Assembly (NCBI GenBank): GCA_900556365.1
Contig: USOG01000011.1
Coordinates: forward strand, 1 to 19,426
Reading direction: 5' to 3'
DNA from: an uncultured Collinsella sp.
Lineage (GTDB): Bacteria; Actinomycetota; Coriobacteriia; Coriobacteriales; Coriobacteriaceae
Length of the DNA stretch: 19,426 bases
Positions 6,477-13,955 of this stretch are shown here, piece by piece; the first letter of the stretch is position 1, and every line of letters starts with the position of its first letter. Below the pieces are notes generated by a model, which was not told the DNA's origin, ran no database searches, and saw only the letters and a list, made by a program, of their open reading frames with translations. Both the position numbers and the translations under genes were made by a program.

Positions 6477-9200
6477 CTACTTCTTCTTTTTGCTTGGCAT
6501 CGAGACTTTGATACCTTGGGCGGACTTGGTCACGCGAGAGCGCTTGGCTCCGGTACTCTTCTTTTTCTTGGGCTGGGCCTGGGCCACGCCCTCAAGTGCG
6601 CGGGCCTCGGCCTCGCGAGCGGTGCGATCTTCGCGGCGCTGCGCCATGTCGGCGGCGACGCGCTTGGCAAAACGCTCGGCCGTCGAACCCGTCGAGCTCA
6701 CCTTGCCGCCACCGCGACCCAGGTGAACGCGCACACCACGGCCAAAACCAGTTGCGGCATGACGACGACGCGGCTTGAGCGAATCCATCATCGTGGCGAG
6801 CTTAAAGAACACCGAGCAGGTAAAGATCACGATGACAGCCAAGATAACCATCTGGCCTATCGACAGGTTGGCAATAGACAGCAGCTCCGGGAATCCGATA
6901 ACGCCCACCAGGATGCCGGCGACTACAAACACAAAAAGCACCACACGTAAGGGCGTGAGAGGCTGCGAGATGCGCCAGATCAGGCTGACGCTCGCCGCGC
7001 ACGACGTAAGCAGGCACATCGTAGACAGCGTGAGCTGGCTAAAGCCAAACACGCGCGCCACAAAGATATCGAGCGCCGCAGCCAAAATGACTGCAATCGA
7101 CGCCGGCAGCGCACGCTTGAGTACGTTAGTCAAAAATGACCCCTTCACGCGAGCATTGTTGGGCTCCAAACCCAGCACAAAGCCCGGCGCGCCGATGCAG
7201 AAGAAGTTGATGAGTGTCATCTGGATGGGCTCGAAGGGGTACGGCGGCAGTGCAATGCACAGCGCCGCCAGGCCCATCGAGAACAGCGTCTTGGTCAGGA
7301 ACAGCGAGGCCGAACGCTGCAGGTTGTTGATGGAGCGACGGCCCTCGGCCACCACGGCGGGCATCGAGGCAAAGTCGTTGTCGACGAGTACGATCTCGGC
7401 CACGTTACGTGCGGCATCGGAGCCAGCCGCCATGGCCACGGAGCAGTCGGCCTCCTTGAGCGCCAGCACGTCGTTGACGCCGTCGCCCGTCATGGCCACG
7501 GTGTGCTCGCGGCGCTTGAGCGCCTGCACGAGCTCGCGCTTCTGCTGCGGGGTCACACGACCAAAGACATGGTAGCGGTCCACTGCGGCATCGAGCTTGG
7601 CCGGCGTATCGAGCGTCGTGGCGTCCACATAAGCGTCCGCCCCCGGCACGCCCACCACGCGCGCGATCGACGACACCGTACGCGGGTCGTCGCCACTGAT
7701 CACGTTGAGGGTCACGCCCTGCTCGTTAAAGTAGCCAATGGTCTCGGCCGCCGAGGTACGAATCTCGTCGCGGATGGTCACAAAGCCCACGGGCTCGGCC
7801 TCGCCCACCATATCGCCATCGGGCGTAAAGCCGTCCACGCGCGCCACCACGAGCACGCGGCAGGTATCGGCAAGCTCGGCGACACGGTTCTCGACCTGCG
7901 AAAACACACGCTCCGAAAGCACAAACTGCGCGGCGCCCATCACATAGGAGCCCTGCGCAAACGACGCGCCGCTCCACTTTTTGGAGGACGAAAACGGAAT
8001 GACCGACAGCGGCTCAGACACCTCGACCGGGCGATCGGCGTAATAGTTAAGCAGCGCCTGGCAGGTCTCGTTGGCATCGGCCGAAGTCGCACGCGCCACG
8101 TTAGCCAGCGCAAAATCGAGTACCGTGGTATCGACGGGAACAGCCGCTTCGTCCGAGCCGGCGCCAAGGCTAACGCCCTCAACCGGCAGCGGATACGTGC
8201 CCTCGACCTCCATGCGGCCCGACGTGATGGTGCCCGTCTTATCCAGGCACAGCACGTCGACGCGAGCGAGCGTCTCGATGCAGTAGAGCTGCTGTGCCAG
8301 CACCTTGCGGCGGGCCAGACGCACCGTGGCGATGGCGAGCACCGACGAGGTCAGCAGTACCAGGCCTTGGGGGATCATGCCCAGCAGGGCGCCCACCGTG
8401 GACAGCAGCGCCGACGAAGGCACATGACCAGCCAACAGCTCGGAGAAGCACCACGAAAGCGCGCTATCGCCCGGGGTTCCCGCGGCATCCCACAGCTCGC
8501 TCACGCTCGAGGCAAACAACGCTAAACCGAGCGGGATCATGATGATGCTCGCAAAGCGCACGATGGCGTTAAGCGCGTTCATGATCTCGGAATTGACCTT
8601 TTTGACGTACTTGGCCTCGTTATTAATTTTGGCCACGTAGTTGTCGGCGCCGACATGGATCACGCGGGCGCGCAGCAGGCCCGAGTCGATAAAGCTGCCG
8701 CTCATGAGCTCGGAGCCGGGCTGCTTCTTAATAAGGTCGCTCTCGCCCGTCAGCAGGCTCTCGTTCACGAGCGCCTCGCCGGAAACCACCACGGCGTCAG
8801 CGGGAATCTGGTCGCCGCGCCCCAGGCGGATGATGTCGTCGAGCACGATCTGGTCCAAGTCGAGCTCCACCTCGGCACCGTCGCGCACCGCGATGGCCTT
8901 CTTAGAGGTCAGCAGCGTGAGCTTATCGACCATCTTCTTGGACCGCATGGACTGGATGACGCCAATAGCGGTATTGAGGAACACCACAAACAGGAACGTC
9001 AGGTTCTTAAACGAACCGGTCAAAATGACCAGGAACGCCAAGATCACGTTGATCAAATTGAACAGCGTGCAGAGGTTCTCGATGATGAGCTCTTTGACCG
9101 ACTTGGTCTTGAGCTCCATGTTGCGGTTGATCTTACCGGCGGCGATGCGCTCCTCGACCTCGGCGGTCGAGAGTCCGCGCTCGATATCCGTTGCTGCCAT
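6477..9200 (-). CDS. P-type cation-transporting ATPase (CtpE-like)
   Basis: ATP-driven cation pump of the plasma membrane. The 907-residue product has the P-type core: actuator loop TGES (151-154), phosphorylation motif DKTGTIT with Asp320, nucleotide-binding KWSG (408-411), and hinge GDGVND (572-577). About ten membrane segments are predicted (pairs near 36-83, 213-235, 262-293, and six after 629). The M4 signature is IPQGL (276-280), where calcium and related pumps usually have PEGL. The surrounding sequence resembles the mycobacterial CtpE calcium-uptake group, so Ca2+ is the best guess, but the ion cannot be fixed from sequence. A tail of about 105 residues after the last membrane segment is basic and ends in lysine runs. 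The start is uncertain: ATG 9200 (weak GGGA upstream) is preferred over ATG 9212 and GTG 9215, which lack a ribosome site. Confidence 0.93.
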   Translation of the reverse strand: MAATDIERGLSTAEVEERIAAGKINRNMELKTKSVKELIIENLCTLFNLINVILAFLVILTGSFKNLTFLFVVFLNTAIGVIQSMRSKKMVDKLTLLTSKKAIAVRDGAEVELDLDQIVLDDIIRLGRGDQIPADAVVVSGEALVNESLLTGESDLIKKQPGSELMSGSFIDSGLLRARVIHVGADNYVAKINNEAKYVKKVNSEIMNALNAIVRFASIIMIPLGLALFASSVSELWDAAGTPGDSALSWCFSELLAGHVPSSALLSTVGALLGMIPQGLVLLTSSVLAIATVRLARRKVLAQQLYCIETLARVDVLCLDKTGTITSGRMEVEGTYPLPVEGVSLGAGSDEAAVPVDTTVLDFALANVARATSADANETCQALLNYYADRPVEVSEPLSVIPFSSSKKWSGASFAQGSYVMGAAQFVLSERVFSQVENRVAELADTCRVLVVARVDGFTPDGDMVGEAEPVGFVTIRDEIRTSAAETIGYFNEQGVTLNVISGDDPRTVSSIARVVGVPGADAYVDATTLDTPAKLDAAVDRYHVFGRVTPQQKRELVQALKRREHTVAMTGDGVNDVLALKEADCSVAMAAGSDAARNVAEIVLVDNDFASMPAVVAEGRRSINNLQRSASLFLTKTLFSMGLAALCIALPPYPFEPIQMTLINFFCIGAPGFVLGLEPNNARVKGSFLTNVLKRALPASIAVILAAALDIFVARVFGFSQLTLSTMCLLTSCAASVSLIWRISQPLTPLRVVLFVFVVAGILVGVIGFPELLSIANLSIGQMVILAVIVIFTCSVFFKLATMMDSLKPRRRHAATGFGRGVRVHLGRGGGKVSSTGSTAERFAKRVAADMAQRREDRTAREAEARALEGVAQAQPKKKKSTGAKRSRVTKSAQGIKVSMPSKKKK

Positions 9201-9231
9201 ACCACGTCCCATCACGTCGCGTCGGTATAAG

Positions 9232-9264
9232 AAAAACCGCCCGGACCATGCGAGGTTCGGACGG
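9232..9264 (-). terminator. Intrinsic terminator after tRNA-Arg(CCG)
   Basis: On the minus strand an 11-bp stem (9264-9254 with 9247-9237, one G-T wobble and one mismatch) with a 6-nt loop is followed by TTTTT (9236-9232). It lies 12 nt after the tRNA 3' end and separates the tRNA from the ATPase gene. Confidence 0.8.
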
Positions 9265-9276
9265 TCTTACGTTCGA

Positions 9277-9353
9277 TGGTGCCCCATGTTGGATTCGAAC
9301 CAACGGCCTTCTGCTCCGGAGGCAGACGCTCTAATCCCCTGAGCTAATAGGGC
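9277..9353 (-). tRNA. tRNA-Arg (anticodon CCG)
   Basis: Complete cloverleaf on the minus strand, 77 nt including an encoded CCA. The acceptor pairs GCCCTAT with ATGGGGC (one T-G wobble). The D arm contains TAGCTCAG, the anticodon stem TCTGC/GCAGA encloses loop CTCCGGA giving anticodon CCG, and the T arm GTTGG/CCAAC encloses TTCGAAT. It reads CGG arginine codons. It has its own promoter (9365-9394) and terminator (9232-9264), so it is a monocistronic unit. Confidence 0.96.
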
Positions 9354-9364
9354 CAACGTTTGGC

Positions 9365-9394
9365 ATTATACCCAAGTGCACCACGGGCTATCAA
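9365..9394 (-). promoter_or_regulatory. Promoter of tRNA-Arg(CCG)
   Basis: TTGATA (9394-9389) and a perfect TATAAT (9370-9365) on the minus strand are 18 nt apart, with the -10 ending 11 nt before the tRNA 5' end. This is a near-consensus vegetative promoter, as expected for a stable RNA gene. Confidence 0.8.
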
Positions 9395-9446
9395 AATAAA
9401 AGAAAAAGCTTTGCAATTCCGAGGAAGACGCGGCGCAACGGCCCAC

Positions 9447-9476
9447 TTTAGAAGGCAAAAGCGAGTCAGATAGTAT
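9447..9476 (+). promoter_or_regulatory. Candidate promoter of the aro operon
   Basis: TTTAGA (9447-9452) and TAGTAT (9471-9476) on the plus strand are 18 nt apart and each match 4 of 6 consensus bases; an overlapping TATAAA (9474-9479) is an alternative -10. Either would start transcription at about 9483-9487, just upstream of the leader hairpin. The region is divergent from the tRNA promoter, so some plus-strand promoter must exist here, but the exact site is uncertain. Confidence 0.4.
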
Positions 9477-9500
9477 AAACTCTCATGCACCATATATACA

Positions 9501-9524
9501 CGGCTCGCGATGCGGGCCGTTTTT
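9501..9524 (+). terminator. Terminator-like hairpin (possible attenuator) in the aroF leader
   Basis: An uninterrupted 8-bp stem (CGGCTCGC 9501-9508 with GCGGGCCG 9512-9519, one T-G wobble) with a 3-nt loop runs directly into TTTTT (9520-9524). Orientation is plus strand only; there is no T-run in the other direction. The upstream gene is a minus-strand tRNA, so no plus-strand gene needs terminating here. The hairpin sits between the candidate promoter and the aroF ribosome site, which suggests transcriptional attenuation of the aro operon. A 7-nt segment at 9438-9444 (ACGGCCC) is complementary to the 3' arm and could act as an antiterminator if transcription begins further upstream. Confidence 0.6.
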
Positions 9525-9557
9525 GCAAAAGTTATCCATCGAGGTGAGAGGCACACC

Positions 9558-10580
9558 ATGATTGCAATTTTAAAGCAGAGCGCCAGCGACGAGGCCGTAA
9601 GCCATATCGTCAGCTGGATTGAGAAAAAGGGTCTGAAGACCGATGTCTCGCGCGGCGAGAACGAGACGATCATCGGCCTGGTGGGCGATACGACCAAGAT
9701 CGACCCGTTCCTGCTCGAGTCCATGGATGTCGTCGAGCGCGTGCAGCGCGTCTCCGAGCCGTTCAAGCGCGCCAACCGCAAGTTCCACCCCGAGGACTCC
9801 GTCATCGACTGCGGCCACGGCGTCAAGATCGGCGGCGACCAGTTCCAAGTCATCGCCGGCCCCTGCTCCGTCGAGGGCGAGAACCTCATCCGCATCGCAC
9901 GCCGCGTGAAGGCCGCCGGCGCCACGATGCTGCGCGGTGGCGCCTACAAGCCCCGCACCTCCCCCTACGCCTACCAGGGCATGGGCCCCGCCGGCCTCGA
10001 CCTGCTGTGCGAGGCGTCTGCCGAGCTCGACATGCCGATCGTCACCGAGATCATGGATCCACGCGACGTGCAGGTCTTCTTGGACAAGAAGATTGACGTC
10101 ATGCAGATCGGCGCCCGCAACGCCCAGAACTTCCCCCTGCTCAAGGAGGTCGGCAAGACCCAGACCCCGATTCTACTCAAGCGCGGCATGTCCGGCACGA
10201 TCGACGAGCTGCTTATGGCAGCCGAGTACATCATGAGCGAGGGCAACGACAACGTCATCCTGTGCGAGCGCGGTATCCGCACCTTCGAGACCCGCACCCG
10301 CAATACCTTCGACCTCAACGCCGTGCCGGTGCTGCACCACCTGTCGCACCTGCCCGTCGTCGCCGACCCCAGCCACGCCACCGGCTACACCCGCTACGTT
10401 GAGCCCATGGCGCTCGCCGCGACCGCCTGCGGTGCCAACGGCTTGGAGATCGAGGTCCACGACGAGCCGAGCCGCGCCTGGTCCGACGGCGCCCAGGCCC
10501 TCACCCCCGATCAGTTCGACGACACCATGCGCCGCATCCGAGCCATCCGCGAGGTTGTCTGCCAAGAGACCATGGAGTAG
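9558..10580 (+). CDS. aroF: 3-deoxy-7-phosphoheptulonate (DAHP) synthase, type I with N-terminal regulatory domain
   Basis: Condenses phosphoenolpyruvate and erythrose 4-phosphate in the first shikimate step. The 340-residue product has an N-terminal ferredoxin/ACT-like domain (1-70) followed by the TIM barrel, the architecture of the Thermotoga maritima enzyme, in which that domain mediates tyrosine inhibition. Barrel motifs include GPCSVEG (101-107, Cys103 a metal ligand), RGGAYKPRTSPY (126-137), QIGARN (183-188), LLKRG (206-210), CERG-RTFE (236-244), DPSH (270-273) and EVH (299-301). The ATG at 9558 is chosen over an in-frame ATG at 9510, which lies inside the leader hairpin; it has AGAGG 6 nt upstream and begins exactly at the regulatory domain. 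It is the first gene of the aro operon and overlaps regulation by the leader hairpin. Feedback inhibition by tyrosine is inferred. Confidence 0.95.
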   Translation: MIAILKQSASDEAVSHIVSWIEKKGLKTDVSRGENETIIGLVGDTTKIDPFLLESMDVVERVQRVSEPFKRANRKFHPEDSVIDCGHGVKIGGDQFQVIAGPCSVEGENLIRIARRVKAAGATMLRGGAYKPRTSPYAYQGMGPAGLDLLCEASAELDMPIVTEIMDPRDVQVFLDKKIDVMQIGARNAQNFPLLKEVGKTQTPILLKRGMSGTIDELLMAAEYIMSEGNDNVILCERGIRTFETRTRNTFDLNAVPVLHHLSHLPVVADPSHATGYTRYVEPMALAATACGANGLEIEVHDEPSRAWSDGAQALTPDQFDDTMRRIRAIREVVCQETME

Positions 10581-10583
10581 CCC

Positions 10584-11498
10584 ATGGGTACGGTGAGAAA
10601 CGCGCGTGTTAACCAGGGCGGCCCCAAGTGCGCCGGCATCGTCGGCCTTGGCCTCATCGGCGGTAGCTTTGCCCGCGGCTATGCACAGGCGGGCGTCCGC
10701 GTGCTGGCCTGGGACCCCGATGACGATGTCATGACGGCCGCCAGCATGGGCACTGCCGTCGGGGAGCTCAACGACGAGACGCTCGGCGAGTGCGACATCA
10801 TCGTGCTGGCCTGTTACCCCGAAGCCTGCATCGAGTGGCTCGAGGCGCACGCCCAGGCACTCGCCGACGCCACCGATACCGAGGCCATCATGGGCCCCGT
10901 GGTGATCGACACGGTGGGCGTCAAGGGCATTGTGTGTGAGCGGGCCTTTGAGCTCGCACGCGAGCACGGCTTTTACTTTGTGGGTGCGCACCCCATGGCG
11001 GGCACACAGTACTCGGGCTATGCGCACTCCCGCGCCGACCTGTTCCAGGGCGCCCCGCTCGTGCTCGTGCCACCCGCGGTAGACGATGCCCTTAAGCTGG
11101 AGCTTTTGGGCCAGGTGCGCGAGATGGTGCGCCCCTTGGGCTTTGGCAAGTTCAGCGTGACCAGCGCCGCCGAACACGACCGCGTCATCGCCTTCACGAG
11201 CCAGCTTGCGCACGTGGTATCCAACGCCTACGTCAAGAGCCCCACCGCCCAGGTCCACCACGGCTTTTCGGCCGGAAGCTACCGCGATCTCACCCGCGTG
11301 GCGCACCTCAATCCTCAGATGTGGTCCGAGCTTATGATCGACGACGCCGATGCGCTCGCCTTCGAGATCGACCATCTTATCGAATCGCTCGGCGCCTACA
11401 GCCGCGCCCTTAAGGACCGCGACCAGCGCTATCTGGAGAATCTCCTTGCCGAGGGCGACCGCATCAAGCGCGCGCTCGACGACGAGGCCTCCCACTAG
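10584..11498 (+). CDS. tyrA: Prephenate dehydrogenase
   Basis: Oxidatively decarboxylates prephenate to 4-hydroxyphenylpyruvate, the tyrosine branch. The 304-residue product has an N-terminal Rossmann domain with GLGLIGGS (21-28); the acidic D44 after the second strand suggests NAD+ rather than NADP+. Further family motifs are HPMAG (136-140), EHDR (197-200), and the helical dimerisation domain with SAGSYRDLTRVA (229-240). No C-terminal ACT domain is present, so regulation must differ from the ACT-bearing Gram-positive TyrA proteins. The ATG is 3 nt after the aroF stop and its Shine-Dalgarno (GGAG) is made by the last aroF codons, so the two are translationally coupled. Arogenate as an alternative substrate cannot be ruled out from sequence. 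Confidence 0.93.
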   Translation: MGTVRNARVNQGGPKCAGIVGLGLIGGSFARGYAQAGVRVLAWDPDDDVMTAASMGTAVGELNDETLGECDIIVLACYPEACIEWLEAHAQALADATDTEAIMGPVVIDTVGVKGIVCERAFELAREHGFYFVGAHPMAGTQYSGYAHSRADLFQGAPLVLVPPAVDDALKLELLGQVREMVRPLGFGKFSVTSAAEHDRVIAFTSQLAHVVSNAYVKSPTAQVHHGFSAGSYRDLTRVAHLNPQMWSELMIDDADALAFEIDHLIESLGAYSRALKDRDQRYLENLLAEGDRIKRALDDEASH

Positions 11499-11534
11499 AC
11501 CACCTATCACGCCAGGTCGAAAGGACCGAAGCTT

Positions 11535-12641
11535 ATGGCGATTACCATCGATATCGACACCGCACGCCCCTACCAGGTGCATGTTGGCACGTTTTTGCTG
11601 GAGCAGGCGGGACCGCTCGTGCGCGCCACTGCCGGCGGCACCAAGGCCGTCATCGTGACGGACACCAACGTGGGCCCGCTCTACCAGATGCCCGTTAAGC
11701 AGAGCCTGGAGGCGTCAGGCTACGAGGTGAGCATCTGCACCTTCGAGGCCGGCGAGGCCCATAAGCGCGCCGAGACCTACGTTGCCATTCTTGAGTTTGT
11801 GGCCGAGCACGAGCTTTCGCGCTCCGATGTGATCGTGGCGCTTGGCGGCGGCGTCGTGGGCGACGTTGCCGGCTTTGTGGCCGCCACCTACATGCGCGGC
11901 TGCAAGTTTGTGCAGATCCCGACGAGCCTGCTCGCCATGGTTGATTCGTCGGTGGGCGGCAAGACCGCCATCGACCTGGCTGCCGGCAAGAACTTGGCCG
12001 GCGCCTTTTGGCAGCCGAGCGTAGTAATCGCCGACGTGGGGTGCCTGGCCACCCTCACGCCCGAGCAGTTCGCCGACGGCTGCGGAGAGGTCGTCAAGCA
12101 CGCCGTGATCGCCGACCCGGAGCTTTTCGCCGAGCTGGAGAAGACTCCGCTCACGCTGGAGCTACTCAACCGCGATGTGGCCCGCGTAGCACTCATCATC
12201 GCCCGCAATATCGACATCAAGCGCGCCGTCGTCGTCGCCGACGAGTGCGAAACCAACCAGCGCAAGCTGCTCAACTTTGGACACAGCGCCGGACACGCCG
12301 TCGAAGCCTGCGAGAATTTTGAGCTGGGGCACGGCAACTGCGTGTCAATCGGTATGGGCATCATCACGCGCGCCGCGGCCTTGCACGGCATTTGCGACGC
12401 CGAACTTCCCGCTCGCATCGAGGAGCTCTGCGCGCGCCACGGCCTCAAGACCCGCTGCGAGCTTTCGGCCGACGCCGTCTTTGCCGAGGCACTCCACGAC
12501 AAAAAGCGCGCCGGTGACACTATCGACCTGGTAATTCCGCACGACATTGGCCGTTGCAGCATCGACCGCACGCCGCTTTCCACTTTCCACGAACTCATTG
12601 CCGAGGGCCTCGGCCAGAAGGGAGACGCATTCGCATGCTAG
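11535..12641 (+). CDS. aroB: 3-dehydroquinate synthase
   Basis: Converts DAHP to 3-dehydroquinate, the second shikimate step, using NAD+ and a divalent metal. The 368-residue product has GGGVVGD (104-110) for nucleotide binding, VDSSVGGKTAID (136-147), and the metal ligands Glu185 (CGEVVKHA), His250 (NFGH) and His266 (LGHGN), by family analogy. Length is typical. The ATG at 11535 has an AAAGGA Shine-Dalgarno; the 36-nt gap after tyrA holds no promoter or terminator that I can see. The end overlaps aroA by 7 nt. Confidence 0.96.
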   Translation: MAITIDIDTARPYQVHVGTFLLEQAGPLVRATAGGTKAVIVTDTNVGPLYQMPVKQSLEASGYEVSICTFEAGEAHKRAETYVAILEFVAEHELSRSDVIVALGGGVVGDVAGFVAATYMRGCKFVQIPTSLLAMVDSSVGGKTAIDLAAGKNLAGAFWQPSVVIADVGCLATLTPEQFADGCGEVVKHAVIADPELFAELEKTPLTLELLNRDVARVALIIARNIDIKRAVVVADECETNQRKLLNFGHSAGHAVEACENFELGHGNCVSIGMGIITRAAALHGICDAELPARIEELCARHGLKTRCELSADAVFAEALHDKKRAGDTIDLVIPHDIGRCSIDRTPLSTFHELIAEGLGQKGDAFAC

Positions 12642-13954
12642 CCCGCATCACCCCGTCCCCGCTTAAGGGCACCGTTCCCGCCATCGCGTCCAAGTCGATA
12701 GCGCATCGCCTGATCATCTGCGCCGCGCTTGCCAACGGCGAGACGCACGTTACCTGCAACACCACCTGCGCCGACATCGAGGCTACGGTGCGTTGCCTTA
12801 CGGCACTGGGCGCTCGCATCGAGACCGTCGAGGATGGCTTCCAGGTCCATCCCACTATGAAGAGTATTGAGTTTGGCCTGCTCAAGGCACTTGCCGGCGG
12901 CACGCTCGACTGCGGCGAGAGTGGCTCCACGCTCCGCTTTATGTTGCCCGTCGCCTGCGCGCTGGGCGCAGAGGCCACCTTTGTGGGCCAGGGTCGTCTG
13001 GGCGCACGCCCGCTCTCCCCGCTCTCGGACGAGATCATCGCCGCCGGCTGCGACCTACAGGGTCTGGGCGGTTTTCCGCTCAAGACGAGCGGCCGCATGC
13101 GCCCGGGCACCTTTGTGCTGCCGGGCAACGTAAGCTCGCAGTACATCTCGGGCCTGCTGCTGGCAGCCCCGTTGCTCGCCCAGCCCTCCTGTGTGCAGGT
13201 GACCGGCCTCATTGAGAGCCGCCCCTACATCAACCTAACGATCCAGGCCATGAAGGCCTTTGGCGTTGAGGTCAACGTCGAGCGCATTCCCGCCAAGGAC
13301 GGTCAGCCCGAGGTCACGAACTTCCGCGTGAGCAGTGGCTCGTATCGCACGCCCGGCAACGTGGCCGTCGAGGGCGACTGGTCCAACGCTGCCTTTTGGC
13401 TGTGCGCCGGCGCCATCGGCTCCGACCCCATCACCGTGGAGGGTGTGTCGCTGAGCTCCGCACAGGGCGACCGCAACGTGCTTGCTGCGCTTTCGCGCTT
13501 TGGCGCCCGCATCGTGCGCTCCACCAACGCCGCCACCGTGCAGTCCGACAAGCTCGCCGGCTTTGAGATGAGTGCCCACGACATTCCCGACCTGGTACCC
13601 GTTATCTCGGCCGTGGCCTCGCTGGCACAGGGCCGCACCTTTATCCGCGATTGCGCCCGTCTGCGTATCAAGGAATCCGACCGCCTGGTCACCACCACCC
13701 GCGAGCTCACCGCGCTTGGCGCGCAGGTGCGCATTGCCGGCGATGACCTCATCATCAAGGGTGTCGATGCCTTCACCGGCGGCGAGGTCGATTCGCACAA
13801 CGACCACCGCATCGCCATGATGGCCGCCATCGCCGCGAGCCGCGCCACCGGCGAGGTCGTGATCCACGGCGCCGAGGCCGTCAACAAGTCCTATCCCGAT
13901 TTCTTCGACCACTACCGCCTGCTGGGCGGTAAGGTCACGCTCGAGGAGGAATAG
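12635..13954 (+). CDS. aroA: 3-phosphoshikimate 1-carboxyvinyltransferase (EPSP synthase)
   Basis: Transfers the enolpyruvyl group of PEP to shikimate 3-phosphate, the sixth shikimate step. The 439-residue product shows SKSIAHR (19-25), GESGSTLRF (94-102) where the Escherichia coli enzyme has GNAGTAMR, SSQYISGLLLAAPLL (167-181), HDIPDLVP (315-322), RIKESDR (344-350) and NDHRIAMM (389-396). All catalytic blocks are present. The ATG at 12635 overlaps the end of aroB by 7 nt and has AAGGGAG about 10 nt upstream. A longer in-frame extension back to 12554 exists but would overlap aroB by 88 nt and lacks family similarity. The last codons provide a GAGGAGG site for aroC. The variant PEP-site motif is common in Clostridia-type enzymes as far as I recall; glyphosate response cannot be judged from it. 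Confidence 0.96.
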   Translation: MLARITPSPLKGTVPAIASKSIAHRLIICAALANGETHVTCNTTCADIEATVRCLTALGARIETVEDGFQVHPTMKSIEFGLLKALAGGTLDCGESGSTLRFMLPVACALGAEATFVGQGRLGARPLSPLSDEIIAAGCDLQGLGGFPLKTSGRMRPGTFVLPGNVSSQYISGLLLAAPLLAQPSCVQVTGLIESRPYINLTIQAMKAFGVEVNVERIPAKDGQPEVTNFRVSSGSYRTPGNVAVEGDWSNAAFWLCAGAIGSDPITVEGVSLSSAQGDRNVLAALSRFGARIVRSTNAATVQSDKLAGFEMSAHDIPDLVPVISAVASLAQGRTFIRDCARLRIKESDRLVTTTRELTALGAQVRIAGDDLIIKGVDAFTGGEVDSHNDHRIAMMAAIAASRATGEVVIHGAEAVNKSYPDFFDHYRLLGGKVTLEEE

Positions 13955-13955
13955 C

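Noticed and set aside
9277..9353. Phage or island attachment site at the tRNA-Arg(CCG) gene
   Set aside because: No integrase, no direct repeat of the tRNA 3' end and no foreign-looking genes are present on either side in this window.
9510..9557. Longer aroF reading frame starting at ATG 9510
   Set aside because: The start lies inside the leader hairpin with no ribosome site, while ATG 9558 has AGAGG and matches the start of the regulatory domain.
10173..11582. 469-codon open frame on the minus strand across aroF, tyrA and the aroB start
   Set aside because: It lies antisense to well-supported enzyme genes, shows the Val/Gly/Ala/His/Asp-rich composition typical of GC-rich shadow frames, and has no family motifs.
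12554..12634. Upstream extension of aroA from ATG 12554
   Set aside because: It would overlap aroB by 88 nt and adds residues without family similarity; ATG 12635 has a ribosome site and fits the EPSP synthase N-terminus.
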